NCBI GenBank assembly: GCA_006212045.1
Contig: PZPK01000001.1
Location: forward strand, 186,001-250,000
Origin: Oleiphilus sp.
GTDB taxonomy: Bacteria; Pseudomonadota; Gammaproteobacteria; Pseudomonadales; Oleiphilaceae
DNA length: 64,000 bases
Reading direction: 5' to 3'
Under the pieces are notes generated by a model that was not told where the DNA came from, made no database searches, and saw nothing but the letters and a program-made list of their open reading frames with translations. The translations under genes were made by a program, and so were the position numbers. Shown here one piece after another: positions 24,407 to 34,038 of this stretch. Within the stretch, counting starts at the first letter, position 1. Every line of letters begins with the position of its first letter.

Positions 24407-26452
24407 CTAGAAGTAATACACGCTCATAATGTGTGCACCGATGAGCGCCGGCAGCGGCCAACTCACGATCACATGCAGCCATGTCCAGAATTTTTTTAGC
24501 CGCATGGCCGCCTGTGGTTTCAGATAGTGGCCGAGGCTGACAACAGCACCGGCACTACTACCAAGCACGACCAGAATCAGAAAATTCAACATCAGCAGAA
24601 AATTGAGATTGCTCCCCAGATGAAAACCGGTATGAAAAACCAGCAACACAACACAAAACAGGCCAAGCCCCGTGTGCAAAGCTCTCCAATAGGGAAATGC
24701 GCCCATCCACTCAACATCAAAACGCTTGCGCAGTGACATCAATAGCCCGATGACGGTGACACCCAACAGGGAAAAACCGGTGACCTGCTTCCAGAACTTG
24801 TCGCTGTAAATGCGTTCGAACAGGGATGTCTCCCGAACTGATGTGGCAGATTGCGCTTCGGGCCAGAAAGCCATCAGCCCTGCCGCCAGAAGAGAGAGAA
24901 GGCTGGTAACAAGAACCAGACGCCAGGCTTTTTCAGATGTTCGAGGCCCCTCAGAACCAAGCAGTTCAGCGACAAGCGGTTTACAGGTGCCGCACACCGA
25001 TCCGGCTCCGCAAGCCTCCTGCACAGCGTTCACGTCTGTGCAGCCTTCCGCAATCACCGCAGAGATTTCCCCTTTTGATATCCGCTGGCAATTGCAGACG
25101 ATGGTGCGCTCAGGCCATTGCAAAACAGCCGTATCCGCGCTCCTTAACCAAAGCCGGCCGAACAGAATGAAACTCAGTGCCTGCCATGGCCAGACGTAAA
25201 AGCCATTCTGATACAAGGATTGAACCCGTCCACTTTCGCTCCATTCACCATAAGCCAGAGCACCAATCACGCGCCCCTTTAACAAGGTCATTTTTCGGTA
25301 CTGCCCGGCTTTCGCATTGAAGTAACGCAGCTCGGTCAGGCGTGGCCTCTTCGCCGGTTCAACGACATCCCCCATACTACAGACCTGCTGGCCCAGTACC
25401 TTCAAACGTGTGACGGCCATCGAGCCGACGTACCGGGATTGATTATGTACGATGACATCCGCGGCAATGGCGGCCTGTTCAAACCCCGGAGAGACCAGGC
25501 CATACGTCTGGCCTTCATGCTCACAACATTCGCCCACTGCATAAATATCCGGGTCGTTCGTAGCCAGGCGCTCATCGACCACAATGCCCCTGCCCACTTT
25601 CAGCCCGGCGTCGAGGGCAATCTCCTTGTTGGGTGTAATGCCTGCGCACAGCACAACGGTGTCACAGTTAATCAGGTCGCCCTCATAAGTCTTGACGGCA
25701 TCTACGCGACCATCGCCCTGTATTTCCCGAACGCCAGCATTGGTAATGACTTTGATACCCAGCGCCTCTACATCCATTCGAAGCAACTCTGAGGACTTTT
25801 GGTCCAGCTGGCGGTTCATCAAATGCGGACCCTGCTGAATCAGCGTGACTCTGGTGCCCGCTTTCAGCAAAGCCCGGGCCGCCTCCAGTCCCAACAGACC
25901 ACCGCCGATGACCACGGCATGCACGGTGCGTGCAACGCGAGCCGAGATGCTCTGCGCATCCATAAGCGTTCGAAACTGGAACACACCACTGAGTGTGTTC
26001 CCCGGGATATTAGGAATATGGGCGCGCGCCCCGGTCGCCAAGACCAGTTGTTCGTATGGATGACACTGCCCTAAACTGTCCTCGACCTGCTTCTTATCCC
26101 GGTGTATCACTTTGACCGTAGCCACCAGATAACGAAAGTTCGGCGCCTTTGCCTTGTCTGGCATGCGCAGATCAATCGCCTCCCGTTTAACCTGACCAGC
26201 CAATAGACTGGATAGCTGTACACGGTCGTAAGGCGCAACAGCCTCGTTCCCCAGCAGGGTGATCTCAGCATTCGGCTCCAGACGCAACAGCTCCTCACAG
26301 AAACGCATACCGACCGGGCCACTACCTACGACGACAACCCGTCGGGTCCTGTATTCTTCAAGCGCCAAGAGTTCCGTGCCAGCTTCGACCTTCAGCTCTA
26401 GAGGGGCATCACCCGGCCACGCGTCCACTCTCATGACCCCGTTAGTTGTCAT
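24407..26452 (-). CDS. NirB-like NAD(P)H flavoprotein fused to BFD [2Fe-2S] and membrane b-type domain
   Basis: 681-residue fusion. Residues ~35-400 are a Pyr_redox_2 flavoprotein closely resembling the N-terminal half of NirB (VVVVGSGPVGMRFCEELL, VVIGGGLLGLEAARALL, DIYAVGECCEHEG). A BFD-like cluster follows (VCNCQRISKGE, then CGAGSVCGTC). The last ~165 residues carry about five membrane helices with histidines in helix positions (RALHTGLG, LVFHTGFHLG, SLGHYL, TWLHVIVSW, GAHIMSVYY), suggesting b-type haem. The sirohaem nitrite-reductase half of NirB is absent. GGAAGG lies 8 nt before the ATG at 26452. It heads the six-gene unit and could pass NAD(P)H electrons through the membrane to the 11-haem cytochrome (inference). 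Confidence 0.85.
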   Translation of the reverse strand: MTTNGVMRVDAWPGDAPLELKVEAGTELLALEEYRTRRVVVVGSGPVGMRFCEELLRLEPNAEITLLGNEAVAPYDRVQLSSLLAGQVKREAIDLRMPDKAKAPNFRYLVATVKVIHRDKKQVEDSLGQCHPYEQLVLATGARAHIPNIPGNTLSGVFQFRTLMDAQSISARVARTVHAVVIGGGLLGLEAARALLKAGTRVTLIQQGPHLMNRQLDQKSSELLRMDVEALGIKVITNAGVREIQGDGRVDAVKTYEGDLINCDTVVLCAGITPNKEIALDAGLKVGRGIVVDERLATNDPDIYAVGECCEHEGQTYGLVSPGFEQAAIAADVIVHNQSRYVGSMAVTRLKVLGQQVCSMGDVVEPAKRPRLTELRYFNAKAGQYRKMTLLKGRVIGALAYGEWSESGRVQSLYQNGFYVWPWQALSFILFGRLWLRSADTAVLQWPERTIVCNCQRISKGEISAVIAEGCTDVNAVQEACGAGSVCGTCKPLVAELLGSEGPRTSEKAWRLVLVTSLLSLLAAGLMAFWPEAQSATSVRETSLFERIYSDKFWKQVTGFSLLGVTVIGLLMSLRKRFDVEWMGAFPYWRALHTGLGLFCVVLLVFHTGFHLGSNLNFLLMLNFLILVVLGSSAGAVVSLGHYLKPQAAMRLKKFWTWLHVIVSWPLPALIGAHIMSVYYF

Positions 26453-26975
26453 AAGAAGCGCCTTCCAATTCCGAATGAAATGACTGACCAACTCGCACTA
26501 GCGCGATATAACCAGTGCCAACTTGTTGTTTTCCACTCAAACCCAGCACTTGCAGCCTCTTCTCCTGTTGTTTCCAGCGTTGCCCTACCACCAAACCTGC
26601 GAATCAGTTACTTTTCAGGCAAAAAAAAACGTCTGAATACACAGTCCATGATGAACCTGTATTCAGACGCCTTTGTCTTTGTGTCGCTCATTACTCCGTT
26701 GCAATGCATGACACGAATTTTCTGTTTCCGCATTCACATGCGGGAAGCCTTTTCGGTATTTATGCGCTCATACCTACAAAGCCATTCTTACCTGCAATAG
26801 CTTACAGCAAACTATGTACCAACTGAGGATTTTATCAGGAAAGGAGTAAAATCAGTGCACAAGTGCGCATTTCAGGGTGCCCTCAGGAAACGATGCGCAC
26901 CAATAGGCAACCCAACTAAAAAACGTACGATCTATTCTGGTGCAACCTGAAATTCTCGACTAAACCGGAAGGTGC
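26453..26975. other. Intergenic region upstream of the cytochrome operon, 523 nt
   Basis: No credible gene: the ORFs here show no motif, signal or ribosome-binding site. It holds a strong minus-strand terminator-like hairpin (26621-26669) and a dyad GATTTTA (26828-26834), 12-nt spacer, TAAAATC (26847-26853). The operon promoter must lie between 26453 and the hairpin if the hairpin terminates. I did not find a convincing FNR, NsrR or NorR box. Confidence 0.5.
26621..26669 (-). terminator. Rho-independent terminator on minus strand
   Basis: The 12-bp perfect stem CGTCTGAATACA (26630-26641)/TGTATTCAGACG (26658-26669) with a 16-nt loop is followed, on the minus strand, by nine T. It would stop transcripts arriving from the outer-membrane barrel gene, 300 nt upstream, or from an unannotated short RNA in between. 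It lies about 170 nt before the flavoprotein start. Confidence 0.72.
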
Positions 26976-27686
26976 CTAGAACAGAGACCAGTCAAAACGG
27001 TAATCCAGAGTGAGAGATATTGCATCAATTTCGGCAGAGCCGACGACATAACGATCGGCATCAAGGCGCGTGCGCCAGCGGTCATCAATTTTGTAGTTCA
27101 CGCCGACCCCAAAATACTCGTCGTAGCCACGATTATTGGAAACAGAGCTTCGCACTTTGATGCTATCGTTATCTGTATAGAAGCGCTCCTGAACCTGACC
27201 GTCCCATGCCATTATTCCCAGGCGAACCAGCCAGTGGAAGCCTTCGTAGCCTTCAATCGGGTGGCGATATTGTACGTGGGAAGCAATACCTTTGACCGTT
27301 GCACTCGCTTCCAGATAACTTCGGTCAAAGGGCCCGTTAATATCGCCGGCAATGAATGTGGCATGAGTTTCACCAAAGTCGATAAAGGCCAGTTCGAACT
27401 CCCACGAGTCATTGGGATAAACACCGATGAAATACCGATAGCCTGTGGTCGCATCGTCGAAATCGAGCACCTGTTGCCCGTAACTGTTCCCTCCAACACT
27501 GCGCTTTCCAAAACTCCGATCGTGGTCGCGCTCTATATCTTCGCCTTTGATATAGTCAGATTTGAGAGACAACAGGGTAAACCCGCCATACCAGGTATTC
27601 TTGGTGGTGGTGGCATATGCTTGCTGAAACGCGAAAAAAGACAACAGAATGGACAATTTGACGAAAAAGGGAAAAAACCTCACCAC
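26976..27686 (-). CDS. Outer-membrane beta-barrel protein (OmpA-like hypothetical)
   Basis: 236-residue predicted porin-like barrel. A signal peptide (VRFFPFFVKLSILLSFFAFQQAYA) precedes a mature part of alternating beta strands ending in an aromatic C-terminus (LTLDYRFDWSLF), the usual outer-membrane signal. Repeated glycine/aromatic strands (YRYFIGVYP, WEFELAFIDFG, WLVRLGIMAWDG, YFGVGVNYKI, RTRLDADRY) suggest an eight-stranded barrel. I use a GTG start at 27686 with AAGGAG 5 nt upstream (a second GTG at 27683 is equally possible). The open frame to 27755 is excluded by a TATAAT element within it. Function unknown; it stands alone upstream of the cytochrome operon. Confidence 0.75.
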   Translation of the reverse strand: MVRFFPFFVKLSILLSFFAFQQAYATTTKNTWYGGFTLLSLKSDYIKGEDIERDHDRSFGKRSVGGNSYGQQVLDFDDATTGYRYFIGVYPNDSWEFELAFIDFGETHATFIAGDINGPFDRSYLEASATVKGIASHVQYRHPIEGYEGFHWLVRLGIMAWDGQVQERFYTDNDSIKVRSSVSNNRGYDEYFGVGVNYKIDDRWRTRLDADRYVVGSAEIDAISLTLDYRFDWSLF

Positions 27687-27713
27687 CGGGGCTCCTTGAT
27701 AGCTGGTGCCGGA

Positions 27714-27719
27714 ATTATA
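27714..27719 (-). promoter_or_regulatory. -10 element of the barrel gene
   Basis: A perfect TATAAT on the minus strand, about 28 nt before the GTG start. The -35 region is weak. The element excludes the in-frame ATG at 27755 as the start. Confidence 0.55.
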
Positions 27720-27797
27720 GCGGCTAAGATCATGAAAAAACGTGCACAACTGCATGTTCCGTTACTACCAAAGCTGTCCCACTTACCGCCACCATCG

Positions 27798-29144
27798 TTA
27801 GCGATAGCGCTTTTGTGTAGCAGCACGGTTCGCTTCCCGCAGGTGTCGCAGCTTCTCGCCTATTCGGATTTCCAGCCCCCGGTCTACCGGGTGATATAAG
27901 GTCGTATCGGCCAATTCCTCGGGAAAATAACATTCGCCCGCCGCAAATGCCTGGGGTTCATCGTGGGCATAGCGATAGCCTTCCCCCATTCCCTGATCAG
28001 CCATCAATGTTGTGGGTGCATTTCTCAAGTGCATGGGGACATCCAGGTCCGCACCATCACGCACTAACTGCCTGCACTGATTGAAAGCACTGTATACCGC
28101 GTTGCTCTTGGGCGCGACGGCCAGATAAACAACGGCATGTGCCAGACTCAACTCACCTTCCGGGCTTCCCAATCGCTCCTGCACATCCCAGGCTGACAAT
28201 GTCAGCGTAAGCGCCCTCGGATCCGCGTTACCAATATCTTCGCTCGCCATGCGCACCAAACGACGCGCGATGTATAGCGGGTCACAGCCCCCATCAATCA
28301 TACGCACAAACCAGTACAGTGCAGCGTCAGGATCGGAACCTCTCACCGACTTATGCAAGGCCGATATCTGCTCGTAAAAAATATCGCCGCCTTTATCAAA
28401 GCGTTTGAGTGACTGCTGTAACACATCCTCTATCTGCGCCTTGCCGACATTCACCGTATTGCCCTGACGGTCACCCAAATCGACGGCCAGCTCGAGCAAA
28501 TTCAAGCAGCGTCGGGCATCTCCATCTGAGGCCTTTGCAAGCAAGGACGCACTTTCCTCGGTGCAGCAAACCTGCTGGTCAGGGAAAGCATCGGGATGCG
28601 CAAGCGCCTGTTCGATGACTTGCAGTAACTCCTCCTCTTCAAGTCGCTTCAACACGTATACCCTTGAACGCGACAACAAGGCATTATTCAGCTCAAAGGA
28701 AGGGTTTTCGGTCGTCGCACCAACGAACACGATGCTGCCATCTTCCACATAAGGCAAAAAAGCATCCTGCTGGGCTTTGTTGAAGCGATGCACCTCATCG
28801 ACAAACAAAAGGGTCTGACGCCCGCCTTGCTGTTTCAGAAGCTTCGCTTCTTCAACAGCTGCACGGATATCTTTGACCCCCGACAGCACAGCAGAAAGTG
28901 AACGAAAATTGACATCAAAGGTCGTTGCCAGCAAGTGTGCAAACGTTGTTTTACCGACTCCGGGAGGTCCCCAGAGCACCATAGAGTGCAAAGCGCCTTT
29001 TTGCAGCGCAGATGACAGCGCACTACCCTCGCCCAGCAGATGCTTCTGGCCAATGTATTCACTCAGGTTTTCCGGTCGGACTCTTGCCGCCAAGGGCTGG
29101 TATGCCGCTTGTTCCTGATTAATGTCATCGAATAGCGATTGCAT
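27798..29144 (-). CDS. rarA: Replication-associated recombination protein RarA
   Basis: 448-residue AAA+ ATPase related to the clamp loader, known as RarA or MgsA, which acts at stalled replication forks. Walker A is WGPPGVGKTT, Walker B LLFVDEVHRFNKAQQDA, sensor 1 VFVGATTENPSFELN, and arginine-finger region ALLSRSRVYVL. The C-terminal tetramerisation part includes PTTLMADQGMGEGYRYAHDEP. I start at the ATG 29144 (GGGAG 8 nt upstream) rather than the GTG at 29162. It follows lolA by 26 nt. The order ftsK-lolA-rarA is the same as in E. coli, where serS comes next; serS is not here. Confidence 0.95.
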   Translation of the reverse strand: MQSLFDDINQEQAAYQPLAARVRPENLSEYIGQKHLLGEGSALSSALQKGALHSMVLWGPPGVGKTTFAHLLATTFDVNFRSLSAVLSGVKDIRAAVEEAKLLKQQGGRQTLLFVDEVHRFNKAQQDAFLPYVEDGSIVFVGATTENPSFELNNALLSRSRVYVLKRLEEEELLQVIEQALAHPDAFPDQQVCCTEESASLLAKASDGDARRCLNLLELAVDLGDRQGNTVNVGKAQIEDVLQQSLKRFDKGGDIFYEQISALHKSVRGSDPDAALYWFVRMIDGGCDPLYIARRLVRMASEDIGNADPRALTLTLSAWDVQERLGSPEGELSLAHAVVYLAVAPKSNAVYSAFNQCRQLVRDGADLDVPMHLRNAPTTLMADQGMGEGYRYAHDEPQAFAAGECYFPEELADTTLYHPVDRGLEIRIGEKLRHLREANRAATQKRYR

Positions 29145-29170
29145 CAGAGCCGCTCCCTGCACACAAAAAA

Positions 29171-29875
29171 CTATGAGCTGTCGCGCGGGTACGACAGGTC
29201 TTCAATCACATCGGTTCCGGCCGGAAGAGCCGGTTCGAATGCAGAGTCGGGAATTTCCGAATTGACTTCTGTATGTACAAAACTAATCGTACTTTCCTGC
29301 CCCAGCGAATCCCTCAAGCGCATCTCCAGAAGTTGACTGCCGGAGAAGCGAATTCGCATGGTTTCAAACAGGCTTTCTTTGTCTCGCGGGTGCAAGGTGA
29401 ATTGACGCGTAGCCTGATCAATCACCTGCTGATCAACCGAATACATGCGCGCAATGACATCTGTTTTTCCGGAAAACAGGATGGCCGGCGACTGCTCGGT
29501 TTGCGTATTGTGCGGCTGAACAGTGGCTTGCTCAAGATCCGGATCGTAGACGGTCAACTGTTTTCCATCGGCATAAATCATCTGTTCCAATGGCGCTTCG
29601 GTATGCCAGAAAAAATAGTCCGGCCGCTTGGCCTTAAAACTGCCACGGGACTCCTGAATTGTCGTACCCCGCTTATCCACGGCATACTGCACGAATGCTC
29701 CGGATATCGAACGGATACCGTTGAGTAGCTTCACCAACTCCGCCAGATCTTCGGACAATTCTGCAGATTCATTCGCTTGCGTGACTGGCGCTTCAGCCGC
29801 CTTTTCGGATTCGGCGAACAGACTTGCCGACAAGATCAATACAAACAGACCGGTAACGAGGCGTCTCAATGACAT
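29171..29875 (-). CDS. lolA: Outer-membrane lipoprotein carrier LolA
   Basis: 234-residue periplasmic chaperone that carries lipoproteins from LolCDE to LolB. A signal peptide (LRRLVTGLFVLILSASLFAES) is followed by an extra acidic linker of ~25 residues before the LolA fold begins at LAELVKLLNGIRSISGAFVQ. The family pattern SRGSFKAKRPDYFFWHTEAP and the strand IYADGKQLTVYDPDLEQ are present. Standard LolA is about 200 residues, so the linker is slightly longer than usual. It lies downstream of ftsK behind a terminator, so it may have its own promoter. Confidence 0.93.
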   Translation of the reverse strand: MSLRRLVTGLFVLILSASLFAESEKAAEAPVTQANESAELSEDLAELVKLLNGIRSISGAFVQYAVDKRGTTIQESRGSFKAKRPDYFFWHTEAPLEQMIYADGKQLTVYDPDLEQATVQPHNTQTEQSPAILFSGKTDVIARMYSVDQQVIDQATRQFTLHPRDKESLFETMRIRFSGSQLLEMRLRDSLGQESTISFVHTEVNSEIPDSAFEPALPAGTDVIEDLSYPRDSS

Positions 29876-29955
29876 AACAATCCTATTACATTCTTCAGAG
29901 TAGAGGCGAACAGCGCCGTAAGATAACAGAGATGACGACTTTCGGGATACTTAAA

Positions 29956-29990
29956 AAAAAGAAAGCGCCCTTGAAGAGCGCTTTCTTTTT
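29956..29990. terminator. Bidirectional terminator after ftsK
   Basis: The stem AAAAAGAAAGCGC (29956-29968)/GCGCTTTCTTTTT (29978-29990) has a 9-nt loop and A-rich and T-rich flanks, giving a T-run on either strand. It lies 30 nt after the ftsK stop and 80 nt before lolA, so it separates the two units. Confidence 0.8.
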
Positions 29991-30019
29991 TACGGCTATA
30001 TAAACGCACTATGCGAGCG

Positions 30020-32563
30020 CTAGTCCTTGGGCGGCGCCGGAGCCAGCACTTCCCTTGCACCGTTGTGTCCGGCAGAACTGACAACGCCAGCCTGCTCCAT
30101 CGCTTCTACCAGATTGGCTGAGCGGTTGTAGCCAATCTTGAGTTTTCTCTGTACCGATGAGATGGATACCCGACGTGTTTCAGTGACAAAAGCGACCGCC
30201 TCATCATACAAGGGGTCCTGCTCGCTGTCGCCATCGTCACCGAGCGCGGCTGCAATAGGGTCGGAACTTTCTCCGCCTGTGAGTACTTCTTCAAGATAAT
30301 CCGGTTCGCCGCGCTGTTTCCAGTCATCAACGACCTTGTGCACTTCGTGGTCATCGACAAATGCACCATGCACCCGAATCGGCACACTGGTGCCAGGCGG
30401 CATATAAAGCATATCGCCATGCCCCAGCAGCATTTCAGCTCCGCCTTGGTCAAGCACAGTACGTGAATCAATCTTGGATGATACCTGAAAGGAAATACGC
30501 GTCGGGACATTCGCCTTGATCAAACCGGTAATCACATCCACCGAAGGCCGCTGTGTTGCCAGAATCAAATGTATCCCTGCTGCCCGTGCCTTTTGAGCTA
30601 TTCGGGCAATCAATTCTTCTACCTTCTTGCCGACGATCATCATCATGTCGGCGAACTCATCAATAACGACCACGATAAATGGAAGCGTTTCCAGCTCGGG
30701 CCGTTCCTGTTCTTCATTCAATAGATGCTCTTCCGGATTCCAAAGAGGGTCCAGCAAAGGCTCTCCTTTTTCCTGCCCTTCATTGACCTTGCGGTTGTAA
30801 CCGGCAATATTACGTACGCCCAGATTGGCCATCAGCTTGTAGCGTCTTTCCATTTCCGCCACGCACCAACGTAGAGCGTTGGCGGCCTCTTTCATGTCGG
30901 TCACAACGGGCGTCAGCAAATGTGGGATGCCATCATAAATCGATAGTTCAAGCATCTTGGGGTCGACCATGATAAAGCGCACCTGTTCAGGCGTCGCTTT
31001 GAACAGCATACTGAGAATCATGCTGTTCACGCCGACCGACTTACCGGAACCGGTTGTACCAGCAACCAATAGATGCGGCATTTTGGCGAGATTAGCGACC
31101 ACCGGATCGCCAGCGATATCATTCCCGAGCCCCAGCGTTACCGGTGACTCGGCATCATCATACTCACTCGACTGCAAGACTTCGCTGAAGCGCACAATCT
31201 GACGGTGCTCGTTGGGGATCTCAATGCCTACAACCGACTTGCCGGGAATCACTTCAACAACCCGCACACTGAGGACCGCTAGCGAGCGTGCCAAATCTTT
31301 CGCGAGGTTACTGATTTTGCTCACTTTGACGCCGGCTGCCGGCTGAATTTCAAAACGGGTGATCACCGGGCCGGGATTGACTTCGACCACTTCAGCTGAA
31401 ACACCGAAATCTGCCAGTTTCTCTTCCAGCAATCGGGACATATGCTCCAGCGTTTCCTTGCTGTAACCCTTCTTCTTGCAGCGATCCGGAGGATCGAGCA
31501 GTGACAGGGGAGGCAAAGGTCCTTCAGAAGCAATAAACAGGCTGCCCTGCTTCTCATCTTCCAAGCGTTTGCTTTGCTTACTCTTTTTAACAAACGGCGC
31601 TATTTTTATACCACCTTTTTCGTCTGGCGCTGCGGCCGTCCCAGAAGAAGTTTTGACGGCTTTGGCTTTTACCTGCACTGGTGCGTCCATCTGTGGTTCA
31701 ATACGCTCAGATTCCGCGCTTTGTTCCTGTTTCGATGACAGCAGATTATCCTTGATTTTACCAACCGCCCTCTTCAAGGCGCTGCTGTTTTCTTCATGCT
31801 CCGCTGCCGGTTCCGCGTTAATGACGCGCTCCGTCCGTGGTTTGGGTTTCTGCCGGTTTTGTTCCGCCTGTTCCTTGGCACGCTGCTCTTTTCGCAGCGC
31901 CCTGTAGTCCTGAAAACGGTACCAGTTGTTGGCAACGACATGTCCTACACGCCGAGCCACTGCGACGGTAATCGCTCCGGTCCTGTCCATCAGCCCCATC
32001 CACGAAATACCGGTAAATACCGTCAGTCCGAACAGCAACATGGTCACCAGTAACAGCGTGCTGCCCAGAAGGTTGAAATTAGCCAGCATCATTCTCGATA
32101 GCGTAATCCCCGCGACCCCGCCTGAAGACTGCCCTAGCCCCGCCACCGAATAAATAGCCATCAGTGCAGTCGCGCCTGCCAGCGTCAGACCAAAACCAAA
32201 GATGCGCACCGAAAACATAGGCCAATGAAAAATGCGATGCTGCCGCTGCTTGAATATCAGGCAGGCACGATAGCCAATCAATAAAGGAAAAAGGTAGGAA
32301 ACATGGCCAAAGAAATACAGCAGGATGTCAGAGAACCATGCACCTGCGCGACCACCATAATTAACGGGCACATCATTGGTACCGGTACTCATCCACCCCG
32401 GATCGGCCGGCGAATGCGAAAATAGCGCCATAAAAAGGAACAGGCAGGCCGCGACCGTAAGAATCAGGCCCCCTTCACGTGCACCCTGCGAAACAAATGC
32501 ATGAAAATGCTGCGACTCGTTTTTAGGCGAAACCTTGGGCCCCGATGCGGGAATAATATTCAC
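30020..32563 (-). CDS. ftsK: DNA translocase FtsK
   Basis: 847-residue septal DNA pump that coordinates chromosome dimer resolution with division. The N-terminus has four or five membrane segments (residues ~25-190), followed by a charged Glu/Lys/Ala-rich linker that is short compared with E. coli FtsK (1329 residues) and similar to Pseudomonas SpoIIIE/FtsK proteins. The motor carries Walker [13 protein letters not shown] (Lys508), Walker [16 protein letters not shown] and the RecA-like loop [20 protein letters not shown]. The C-terminal gamma domain (winged helix, [17 protein letters not shown]) recognises KOPS. An upstream AT-rich promoter region is visible. It precedes lolA. Confidence 0.95.
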   Translation of the reverse strand: MNIIPASGPKVSPKNESQHFHAFVSQGAREGGLILTVAACLFLFMALFSHSPADPGWMSTGTNDVPVNYGGRAGAWFSDILLYFFGHVSYLFPLLIGYRACLIFKQRQHRIFHWPMFSVRIFGFGLTLAGATALMAIYSVAGLGQSSGGVAGITLSRMMLANFNLLGSTLLLVTMLLFGLTVFTGISWMGLMDRTGAITVAVARRVGHVVANNWYRFQDYRALRKEQRAKEQAEQNRQKPKPRTERVINAEPAAEHEENSSALKRAVGKIKDNLLSSKQEQSAESERIEPQMDAPVQVKAKAVKTSSGTAAAPDEKGGIKIAPFVKKSKQSKRLEDEKQGSLFIASEGPLPPLSLLDPPDRCKKKGYSKETLEHMSRLLEEKLADFGVSAEVVEVNPGPVITRFEIQPAAGVKVSKISNLAKDLARSLAVLSVRVVEVIPGKSVVGIEIPNEHRQIVRFSEVLQSSEYDDAESPVTLGLGNDIAGDPVVANLAKMPHLLVAGTTGSGKSVGVNSMILSMLFKATPEQVRFIMVDPKMLELSIYDGIPHLLTPVVTDMKEAANALRWCVAEMERRYKLMANLGVRNIAGYNRKVNEGQEKGEPLLDPLWNPEEHLLNEEQERPELETLPFIVVVIDEFADMMMIVGKKVEELIARIAQKARAAGIHLILATQRPSVDVITGLIKANVPTRISFQVSSKIDSRTVLDQGGAEMLLGHGDMLYMPPGTSVPIRVHGAFVDDHEVHKVVDDWKQRGEPDYLEEVLTGGESSDPIAAALGDDGDSEQDPLYDEAVAFVTETRRVSISSVQRKLKIGYNRSANLVEAMEQAGVVSSAGHNGAREVLAPAPPKD

Positions 32564-32781
32564 TTCTATACAACCCCGGATACAACGTTGTCAGATTGCT
32601 CAAAAACCGTGCTTTTAATGCGATTCGGACGCCACTCGGCCAGATCCTTTATCGAACACGCACGGTCGGATACATATAGTATAGAAAAGATTTAAGAAAA
32701 GTCCTTAATTCTCTGAAATATAAGAAAAAGAGAACCAGAAAAAGGCGCTGAAAAAAGCAGAGGGCGCTTGCAGACTGCGTT

Positions 32782-34011
32782 TCAACGCTGCGACTGAAGT
32801 GCGGACAAACCCCGCTTCAGGTCCCGGATAACGTCCTCAGGATGTTCAAGGCCAACGGAGAGTCGAATCAGGTTGTCCGTGATGCCGGCATCCAGCTTGT
32901 CTTCCTCTGTCAGACGGCCATGCGTTGTTGTCGCTGGATGCGTGATCGTTGACTTCACATCGCCAAGATTTGCCGTAATGGAAATAAATTCCATGGCATC
33001 AATAAAACGCCAGGCCGCTGCGCGATCACCCTTGATTTCAAATGACAGCACACCACTGCCCGACACCTGCTGCTTTTGGGCAAGCGCATAATCAGGGTGA
33101 CTTTCCAGATCAGAGTAGTACACGCGCTCTATACCGCTCTGCTGTTCAAGCCAGACAGCGACCTTTAGCGCGTGTTCGGAATGCGCCTTCATTCTGACAG
33201 GCAAGGTTTCCAAGCCTTTCAAAAAGACCCAGGCATTAAAGGGACTCATTGCCGGCCCGGCCGAACGCAGGAAGCCGTGCACCTCTTCCATCAGCTGCTC
33301 GCTGCCAATAACAACGCCGCCCAGGCAACGGCCCTGCCCGTCCAGATATTTGGTGGCAGAATGCACAACGATATCGGCTCCCAGTCTGAATGGCTGCTGT
33401 AAAACCGGAGTGCAGAAACAGTTATCTACTACCAGCAATGCCTCTGCATTTTGAGCAATTGCGGCTACCCGGGGCAGATCTACAATCTCGCACAAAGGAT
33501 TTGAAGGCGTTTCCAGAAACAACATGCGCGTGTTATCTCGCAGACCCGATTGCCAGCCATCATAGTCACCCAAGGCCACATAGCTGACTTCAATACCAAA
33601 TTTGCTCAGGTATTTATCAAGCAATACGCGTGTTGTGCCGAAGACGCTTTTTGAACAAAGGATATGGTCGCCCTGTTGCAGCAAAGCCATAAAGGTAGAC
33701 AAGATTGCCGCCATACCTGAAGCCGCGGCCACGGCTCTCTCGCCGCCTTCCAGAGCGGCAATGCGTTGCTCGAACATGGCTACGGTCGGATTGGTAAAGC
33801 GCGCATAAATATTACCGGGCACTTCTCCGGCGAAACGCTGGGCCGCCTCCTGCGCCGAGTTAAAAACGAAACTGGAAGTGGGGAAAATCGCCTCGCTGTG
33901 CTCCAGCTCGGGCGATCGGATTTGGCCTGCGCGCACGGCAAGCGTTTCCAACGCCACCTCATCCAACTGGGGCACCGGAATGTTTCCTTCAGGGGTTTTG
34001 CTGATTGCCAT
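32782..34011 (-). CDS. metZ: O-succinylhomoserine sulfhydrylase
   Basis: 409-residue PLP enzyme of the Cys/Met metabolism family. It makes homocysteine from O-succinylhomoserine and sulfide in methionine synthesis. The PLP lysine is Lys221 in VVHSATKYLDGQG, preceded by the cofactor-phosphate motif AAASGMAAI and the conserved NPTVAMFEQRIAALE. FLETPSNPLCEIVDLP is typical. The subtype MetZ rather than MetB rests on the context: in Pseudomonas metZ directly follows purF, exactly as here (27 nt gap). It ends the long housekeeping operon. Confidence 0.93.
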   Translation of the reverse strand: MAISKTPEGNIPVPQLDEVALETLAVRAGQIRSPELEHSEAIFPTSSFVFNSAQEAAQRFAGEVPGNIYARFTNPTVAMFEQRIAALEGGERAVAAASGMAAILSTFMALLQQGDHILCSKSVFGTTRVLLDKYLSKFGIEVSYVALGDYDGWQSGLRDNTRMLFLETPSNPLCEIVDLPRVAAIAQNAEALLVVDNCFCTPVLQQPFRLGADIVVHSATKYLDGQGRCLGGVVIGSEQLMEEVHGFLRSAGPAMSPFNAWVFLKGLETLPVRMKAHSEHALKVAVWLEQQSGIERVYYSDLESHPDYALAQKQQVSGSGVLSFEIKGDRAAAWRFIDAMEFISITANLGDVKSTITHPATTTHGRLTEEDKLDAGITDNLIRLSVGLEHPEDVIRDLKRGLSALQSQR

Positions 34012-34038
34012 TCAATTTCCTAGCTTGCCTGTTCGCGC

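Noticed and set aside
26501-26525. Possible sigma-54 promoter TTGGCAC near the flavoprotein start (minus strand)
   Set aside because: The -24 half matches, but the -12 GC at the required spacing is absent (AT instead).
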